The position numbers and the translations under genes are program-made. A stretch of DNA of 64,000 bases from Mactromeris polynyma. Its lineage: Eukaryota > Mollusca > Bivalvia > Venerida > Mactridae. The stretch is from assembly GCA_032209605.1 (NCBI GenBank), contig JASFXZ010000033.1, positions 3,961,001 to 4,025,000 on the forward strand. The letters are read 5' to 3'. Of this stretch, positions 48,201-57,200 are shown piece after piece (the stretch's first letter is position 1; every line of letters begins with the position of its first letter). Below the pieces are notes generated by a model. That model was given only the letters and a program-made list of their open reading frames with translations. It was not told where the DNA came from and searched no databases.

Positions 48201-51200
48201 ACTGTAGTTTATGAACAATTTATGAATAATTCTTGCCTAGTTCATGAATCTTATTCATAAATAGTTCATGAATACATGTATTCAAGAAGAATAAATGGCG
48301 CACAAAAAGAAAAAGAAGTTAATTGATGGACATCAATTCTTGAATGAAAGTTTTCAGCCTACCTTTTCAAAAAGGGGATAAAGTGCGATTTCATGAACAG
48401 CAATTTGCAAGGGTGGGATTTTGACCCATCTTGAAGGTATCTTGGCTGAATATCGTATTTTTAATGATGAAATGTATGCAACAGCAATGCCTACCACTTT
48501 TGCTTGTTCTAGGATATAGTTCCAGAGTTTCCCTCAAATTTTCAATCAGTAAGTGGACACATTAAATGTTACCAGATGTCAATAATGCAAGCACCAGGAT
48601 GATCATTTACAGGTCCTCAGGATACGCAGTCAGTTGTAAATGTGAGTCCTGCATTCAAAAGTTGTGTCAGAGACGCAGAAAACCTGGGTCGGAGAAATCC
48701 CAGTAGTTCTTGGGCATTAATCTGCAAAAGTTAATAATCATGAACTTATCATAGTCTACAATAGATGCTGTTAGAAGAAGAAAAAGTTGTGTATTTGTGA
48801 AATCTGTGTTAAGATATATGTATTCCGTGACAATGTTATCCCTCTAATTGTTAGACTAACGCTTCAATAGTTAGCAGTTATTCGGATGTGTTACTGTCAC
48901 ATCTAAGCTTCTGTTACAATATTGCGACATTGTTATTCTCTTACAACAGTAGATTCTACCTAGAGCCAGCTGACCTAAATGTTTAACAATTTAACAAGGC
49001 CAACATATTTACATAGGGTTAAATGGTGACATTTTAATGCAATCCCATTATTACACTGGAATGTATTAATTGGTTTTTAATTGGTTATATCAGATATTTG
49101 ATAATTTTATTATCATATCCTTTGTAACCCACCTTATTTCATATGCATAACGAAGGCTTAGTCATAAAATTAATTGATGCTCATTTGAATTGAGCTTTTG
49201 ATACTGATTACTGACGACATTGAGATAAATGAATTTGTCATTGGGACTTTCTTATTGGTGTAGCTATTGTATGAATGACTATGATCATCTACAATGTAAG
49301 TTTAGATTGCTTGTGGTGTATGTTATACATCTTACAGTTGTATTGTGGTCAGTTGATTCATTATAAATACCTTGAATATTTAAGTGTTGGAGTTATTCGA
49401 ACATATTTTGTCATTGATTTTGTTCAGTATAATTATTCCTTTGCTTTAAACTATAAAGCGAATCTAAAATGATATTTTGTATGGTTTGGCGTAATATTGT
49501 TATACATTTACTATAGTAAAGTTAGCTGATACCATAAACTCTTCTAATATTTTTTTTTTTTTTTTCAAAAGTTTTCAAAAACATGATATTTGTAATTTTG
49601 GTCTACTATTTTCCCTGGCTTTAAGTATAACCATGTTAGATGTATATACATGTTTCTACCTTCCGGTTTTGAGTTTAATGTGTTTAAACTTTAACACCAA
49701 AATTTGACTTATAATGCCCTAGGGAGTTTTACCGTTATGTAAATTTCAATTAGGGTGTCAGTTTTCATGACCCAACCAGTGAGTGACTTACAAGTTTATG
49801 ATACTTCAGTAAGGTGGTACAGGAATTACTGACACCGTTCTACATAATCAAGTATCTGTTATGGACAACATTTACGACCTAAGTTTGCCACTTTCTCTGC
49901 AGTCATAGAGAACATTCGGTAACCAATGGGTTCACCCATTTTTACAGCAATACTTAATTTGTATGATAAGTTCACCAAATTATACACTAAATTTCACTCT
50001 AACCCCTTGACTCATGCAATTTTACAGAATGGTCATTGGTTGCCCTGTCATTGGTTGCCCTGTCATTGGTTGCCCTGTCGTTGGTTGCTCAAATTGTACA
50101 CTAACCCTGTGGTTCACTGGCTTTAACAGCGTCACCATTGTAAGACGCATTGCCAGCAGATCTGTTGCGTGATGCTTCAAACCATGGCATAACACAAAGC
50201 TATATAATGATGGGGCTTGCAGGATCGTGATGCTTCAAACCATGGCATAACACAAAGCTATATAATGATGGGGCTTGCAGGATCGTGATGCTTCAAACCA
50301 TGGCATAACACAAAGCTATATAATGATGGGGCTTGCAGGATCGTGATGCTTCAAACCATGGCATAACACAAAGCTATATAATGATGGGGCTTGCAGGATC
50401 GTGATGCTTCAAACCATGGCATAACACAAAGCTATATAATGATGGGGCTTGCAGGATCGTGATGCTTCAAACCATGGCATAACACAAAGCTATATAATGA
50501 TGGGGCTTGCAGGATTGTGATGCTTCAAACCATGGCATAACACAAAGCTATATAATGATGGGGCTTGCAGGATTTTGTATTTGATCAAATTATATAGCAT
50601 TGCCAGTATTCACCAAAACTTTCTCTGTGTGAGAAATACCATATCTGTATCTAAAATGTTTACATTGAGTCGTCTTGAGTTATACTGATTCGGAGATAAA
50701 AGAGCTTTCCTTGTCTTATTTAGTTAGCTGCTTGAAGCTTTTTGTATCCATTGTTTCAAATGTTAACAATACACTGTTGTGTTGTGTTTGGATTGTGTGG
50801 GCCAGAATGGTGACTTGTAGGAGGTATTGTCAATACTGTGTATGTAGATTGTTCAACATAAGTATGCTCTAGTTCCTGTATTTTCATTGTTCAAATGGTT
50901 CGATTTGCAGTTTATAGAAGCTATTGTACAACAAAGATACCTTATTGTCTTTCTACATTTGTTTCTGTGAACATTTGAACACCTACTAGAGTTTCTGTAA
51001 GTCTTCTACCTGTTGAAATCTTTCGTTTTCCTTTTGTAAACTCTTTTTGTTGATAAAGACTTGTGTTTTAAGAAATTACTCAATAATACAAAAAGGTCTC
51101 ACCAGATTGGTGTTGACTTTATTCATTGAAGGATTGTTGAAAATTCCCACTATATAGACTTATTTATTTCTCAATGTCTACTACAAACACTTCTAAAGAG

Positions 51201-54200
51201 GTTAAGAGGTCAAGGGGTAGAATGCCTGATCCCAAGGTCGTGGGTTCAAATCTTGACTACGGTAAGGTTGACCAGGTATCTCACCAATACTTGAATTAGG
51301 CGTGATTACTGGTTAGTTTCCCTGGATGCAGTCATCAAGAATGACAAATTTAAGTTTTAAGCTTGTTTTACGATCAATGTAAAATAAATAAGTTAGAACT
51401 TAAAGCACTATTGGTGCTGGCATACAGTGTTCACCATGGTGATGATAAAGTCAAATAATTATAACAAAAATAAAATAAATCTGAATGGCTAAATTACCAA
51501 ATTACACATTCTTGACCATTTCCTAAAACTTGAAAATTGTCAGGTTGGTCAAGTTTTTTTGATCAGGTATTTATTCAGGGTGTGTCTAGTGTCCCAAATT
51601 AGCTGTGGTACATTATCTCATCCTGTGGCTAGGTACCCACGTTATCTCCGCCTTAATGGGATGTCATTGTCCTGTGGCCGCCAATCTAATACACGGGTGA
51701 TTTGTTATTGAAGGTGTTTCACACATTCCTCTGGATATGAATGATAAACTGTATATCAAAAATAACTCATTCATTGTATATTTCGATATCAAATCAGGAA
51801 ATATGGCGATTATATATATATAGTGTATCTGTATGGTATAAAAATGTGTTTCACACATTCCTCTAGATAGGAATGATAAACTGTATATCAAAAATAACTC
51901 ATTCATTGTATATTTCGATATATCAAATCAGGATATATATGGCGAAAGTGTATCTGTATGGTATAAAAATGTTTGATGGTTGGACTAAAAATGTTGACAA
52001 GTTATCTAGTATTAAGGTTAGCACGTACATATAAGGCTATAAAGATTAAACACGATTTATTGCTACATTTTTCTCCTTTGGCATTTGCATTTTAAGTTTT
52101 GCAATAATTGGCAATTAAATAAGCACTTCCTTAAACTCCAGGCTTTTTTCTATAAGTAAGTTTTTGTGAACAAGTTTGGTATAAGGTGTGTCAGTCATGT
52201 TTTAGTCTAACATTCCATGCCAAAGGTGTGTAGAATGTAGTTTTATGGCCTCATCTCTTTTGGTACTTTATGCTTTTTATGGTGACTACACTTACAAGTT
52301 CATTTCAAATCACTAAAATGAAGACTGCAAAAAATGAATACTGACTTGGGTCAGGAATGCGTCTCATGAAGTGCAAGGAGGCATGAAGATATATACCAGT
52401 ATATATGTATATACAGTTGGACCTCCTGCATTCGACAACCTTCTATCCGAATACTTCATATCATCTGAAATAAATATCAGGTCCTGATGTATCTTCTTAG
52501 GCACGTCAAAATTGAAATAGGCTATTCGAAACCATGTATTAATCGAAATGAAATTTTGAACCTCATAAATTCGAATGAACGAGGTCAGACTGTATATACA
52601 TGTATAACAATTACCAAGCAACAAGGACATGCGACACAAATATAAATAAATGCTTATCTATGTTGGGCTAACTTACGACTTTCCTGAAGTACTATTGATT
52701 TGCAGTGTAAAACTCTCAAACAAATTAACAATGACTGTGGGACACCACCATGGACTTATCTGCTGTTTAAGATTGCCGTGTGAACTAAGTAACTCATATC
52801 TGCCATTTTTTTATGGATTTGCTTTGATCAGAAACTTGTTGTGTAATAGCCTTGTCTTATTGATTGCTCCTCCTGGTCTTGTTCCCCTTTGCCAAAAAAC
52901 TGTCAAATCAGCAGCGGAATCTTGTGGAAGAAAAATGATTGTGGGCAGAAGATATTACAAGGGTGGCGAAACTCCATGCTTTATTACTGCTGCTGTATTT
53001 TGGATTTGGTGTGGGCTGGTGTTTTTTTGGCGATCAAAGATTTATTTGGCAAAGTTATTTCAGAGTGTTCAATAAATGCAGTTTTTTTGTGAAATTCTTT
53101 ATTGCTGGTGTTCTGGGAGTGTGGAGGGATTATGTTACTATGCTGTTACAGTCTTCATAGTGCTATATACAAAGTTAAGGACCATTACGTAGAATCAAGT
53201 AGAGGCTGCTCTGACTTGCCAGTTCATGAAATTTTGCTCTTCAGGAAGATTTATCTTTGGCACATTGCGTCCTTTTACTGATGATGGCTTTGGTGATAAG
53301 ATGTTTTACTGAATAGTAGTCCATGGTTCTCTGATATTCCATATTCTACGTAATATGAAAACACCAAATCAGATATCCAAATGTTTTTACTCTATCTGTT
53401 TTGTATTTTGTATCAGACCACAAAAATGCATGAACACAGGTATTTCTCTGTATCATGTTACATATGCAAATAAGCATACATGACAGGCACCCATGATTGT
53501 GGAATTGAAACAATCAAATCAACATAGCATTACAGTACAATTGTGACCCCAGGATCTTGAACCATTCCTGGTAAAGTACTGATATGAAATGTCGCTTTTT
53601 GGTCAACAGTGCATTAAATGCCCTTAAATGCTCAGATTTGGAGAAATAGCATTTACTTGATGGTAGCATACACACTGTAAATGGATAAAACTTAACACAG
53701 AACACACATTTTGTGTCCATTTTAGTTCTGACTGTTGTCTGTGAATGAAACAGCTTCTATTTTGGCTTAGTTCTGGACAGATTCTTGTCATGTTTTTTCT
53801 GACTGACTTCTGGGAAATTCACCAGTCAATTGTGGTGGTAAAAATAGATATCTTTGCCTTTGGGAATATAACCAAATGATGGCAATAAATACAACTGAAC
53901 AAATTGTAAACAAAACCTCATTACAAACATGAAATATTAGCGCAAGACATAAGACAGGAATACTGAAACTGCGATTTTTTCATCATAAGAGGATTAAAAC
54001 TGTTACCTAGTTTTAGACTAAAGCAGTTATTTGGATAGGCGGGGATTTAATCAATTACCTTAGCAACGGGAAATATATCTGGGAAATATATTGTTACGAG
54101 GAAACCTCTTATAAATATGGAATGGTATTTTTCTCTTTTTTCTTATGAATAGATGACATTTGTCCTGCTGGAGACTACTTTTACACTGGAAGATTTTGCT

Positions 54201-57200
54201 ATCACATTATCACTTGTAATATTTTCTAGGGATTTTCAGAGAAAATATTCTTTTGTGCTATTCTTGTGGCTTGCATCATGGGGGGTGCAAACTTTGAGAG
54301 ATTGGAAGAACTTGGGAGGATATTGATTCTTACAGTGCCACGGAGGATTGTAGAGGCATCTTGTCTGCGATTTATTAGATAATGATTCTATTTTACTCAT
54401 TTAGGCTTCTGAAGTCTCGAAGGATCAATTGTTTGTGTCAGATAATAGCTGTTACATTTCTCTCCCATCTCGGTGAAAATAAAAGCAAAAAAGGTGCTAT
54501 GAATGAGCAGAAGTGTAATTAAATGTTTCCAGATTACTTTTTGTCAATTTTCGGGATATCTTATTGCTATAAACAGTCTTATTCTCAGTTAATAAAATGT
54601 AACCACTAGGGCGTAAATGTGGCATTTATCTTGCACTGCAATGTATCTGTTCTGCAGTTTGGTGTAATCGATGAGTCAGCACGTTTCACTTTCAAGATGT
54701 CTTAATATTTCTGAAGGACAAACATTCTTTGTGCATTCCCTCCACGTTGAAAATGTCACATACCTAAAACCAGAGTGGCATTTTTAGTAGAGGTAGAAAT
54801 AATAGAATTCTATCTAGCGCTACGTAGGAAAGTAGCAGTGCTGTTTCTTATATGTAGGAAAAGTAGTCCCTATATTTAAGTAAGTAGAGTGTGGTCTGAC
54901 AGTGCTAGCATTGCTGAAAAAAGGAAGCAGTCTAAACAACACATAGACGCTTAGATAGCAACAAAATGGCATTGAACAGACCAGCCAGCATTGTTTAAAG
55001 GGTTATTTAAACTGCTACCTTTTCTACACCAGCTAACTTCCTGGCTTACTGCCTCTAAAAAACACGCCTCTGAGCCTTCCATATTAAAAGCACTTCGGAC
55101 AAATATAGCGCTAGATTACCGAAATATAATTTTGAGGACGCTCCTTTGAGGCTATAAATCTTTTCATCTATAAAATATTGCCCTGAATTCTACACTTCAA
55201 TTTAGTTTCCGTCAGTTTCGAGAAAAAAAATTCACAATTTACTGTCGCTTCAATTATATGTACCTAAAATTAGTAAATTGAAGGATATTTAAACAAATTT
55301 GTGTAATACTGTTGTATCTATAGACTATAATAGTTGATAATAAAGGCAGTAAAGCTCTAATTCCATTTCTTTGCATTGGAGTGAAAATAGAGAATAGTTA
55401 TGAGGATTTTTTTTTCTTCTTGGAAATATAATCATAGGATAATTTTGTGTTCTGAAGTCAAAGCAGGGGATAAGTTGGGATTGTATTTATCTCTAATTTG
55501 TGCAATTTGTGTCACTATAATGACATGTAATTTGTGCTGACTTTGCCAGATTTCAGAGAATTGTTAAGTACAGCAGAGTGCTGCCTTAAGTTTTTCAGAG
55601 CACTAGCCCATTTAGCCAGAAATCCTGCTTTTTTGCCCAAATATATAAAACACTAATTCATAAAATGCAGAAAGTTACAATTATGTATCTGTGCAATTTG
55701 TTAAATAATTATTTTTTTCTCAGTAGCTGAGAAAAAGAATGTTCACTAAAATTAAGCACTTACCAATCCTGCTAGTCCGCTAGTATCAAAGATACAGGCC
55801 CCGGGCTTCAGGCTAGTGGGTTACCCATTCTGCTAGTCCGCTAGTATCAAAGATACAGGCCCCGGGCCTCAGGCTAGTGGGTTACCGTGAGAATCGCAGC
55901 TGATTACTGTCTTAGAATGTTTTTAACCCTTTGTGGTCTCAAACGTAACTCAAAAATTGATATATTTAACAGTACAAGTGAAGTCGTCAAACTCATTCCG
56001 GGTTCACAAAAACGTTCATTTTACAGTCTTTGTCTGCTTCTTCTACTCTAAGGACTCCTACTTATATCTTACTTGACTATACTTGTAGTATCAGGCTTTT
56101 TCAGTTTCCAGTTTTCAGTTCATTGACACCGGTCTTGATATGGTGAAAATTGAAAGTGAAAATTCAGGGGCTGTGCTTAAAGGGGACCCTTGGTCATTGG
56201 ACCCTGATAGGGGACTACTTTCCCAAGTCTAGAATCATTTTTCAATGGAAATCTCTTGCCTGTGTATTGGTCACTCTCAATGTATATGCAGACTAGACTG
56301 TTTGTATAGCTGACATCAAATCCACCGATTTATTGTCGTTATCGCAGTTAAATAAGTCTGGTATATGGCTATATTGGGAAATCTTATTATATTGTCTAAA
56401 TAACTCTGTTTGTTTAATGAACTGTAACTATATTGATTTTGAAGATCAATCTTCCATCATTATTGTAGATTAGTTTGATTTCATCAATATTTCTGGTCAT
56501 GTGACCATCTTTGTTTCAGGATGTAGTTGATAATGTATCAAACACTTAATTAGTGCTGTCTTGTCTGTTTATTAACTCTATGCTTCTTGATTGCCAAGCA
56601 ATCATTGACATGAAAGAATGCAGTTACAAATCGTAGTTTATGGGAATAACTCACACCACTATGGCTCTATCTGAATATCAAAACATGCTGCAATCATGTT
56701 CCTATCAACTCAAACGAACATGCAAAATCCCTGCCCTCTAAGCCAAGACTTTCATAGCTCAGGAATCTCCTAGGAGCTACAACATTTAGGAGATGCAAAT
56801 GTTGGCTGCTTTTGAGAGGTTTCTACTCTAGAGAGGTTAAATTGATTGTGAATTCTTACTTTTCTTAACTTTCTACTTTTGAAAATGTTATGAAAGAGAG
56901 GTTGTTTCTCAAGTGAAGGTTGCTTCTGATCTGAAAGTGGTTGCAGGGTAAAGCACCTTGCTTCTGATCTGAAAGAGGTCGCTGGGTAAAGTACCTTGCT
57001 TCTGATCTGAAAGTGGTCGCAGGGTAAAGCGCCTTGCTTCTGATCTTAAAGTCATGGGTTTGAACTGTACCATAGATGCGAGTGAACAGCAACTTCACAG
57101 TCTCTGAATAAGGTGCAAGTACTGGTTAGGTATCCAGGAAGCAGGTTAAGAGTGGTCAACAATTATGTTGTGAACTTGTTTCAAACTATGATATCATTAT

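Noticed and set aside
51195..51270. tRNA gene candidates (also 34988, 46431, 58447)
   Set aside because: Good A/B boxes but no complete cloverleaf, and the flanking tails are shared among copies; they are SINE heads.
52650..53075. 141-codon plus-strand ORF
   Set aside because: Hydrophobic, low-complexity composition, no domain, and it lies in an intron with no matching splice sites.
54290..54383. Short ORF starting MGGANFERLEELG
   Set aside because: Only about 30 codons with no splice sites or similarity that I could recognise.
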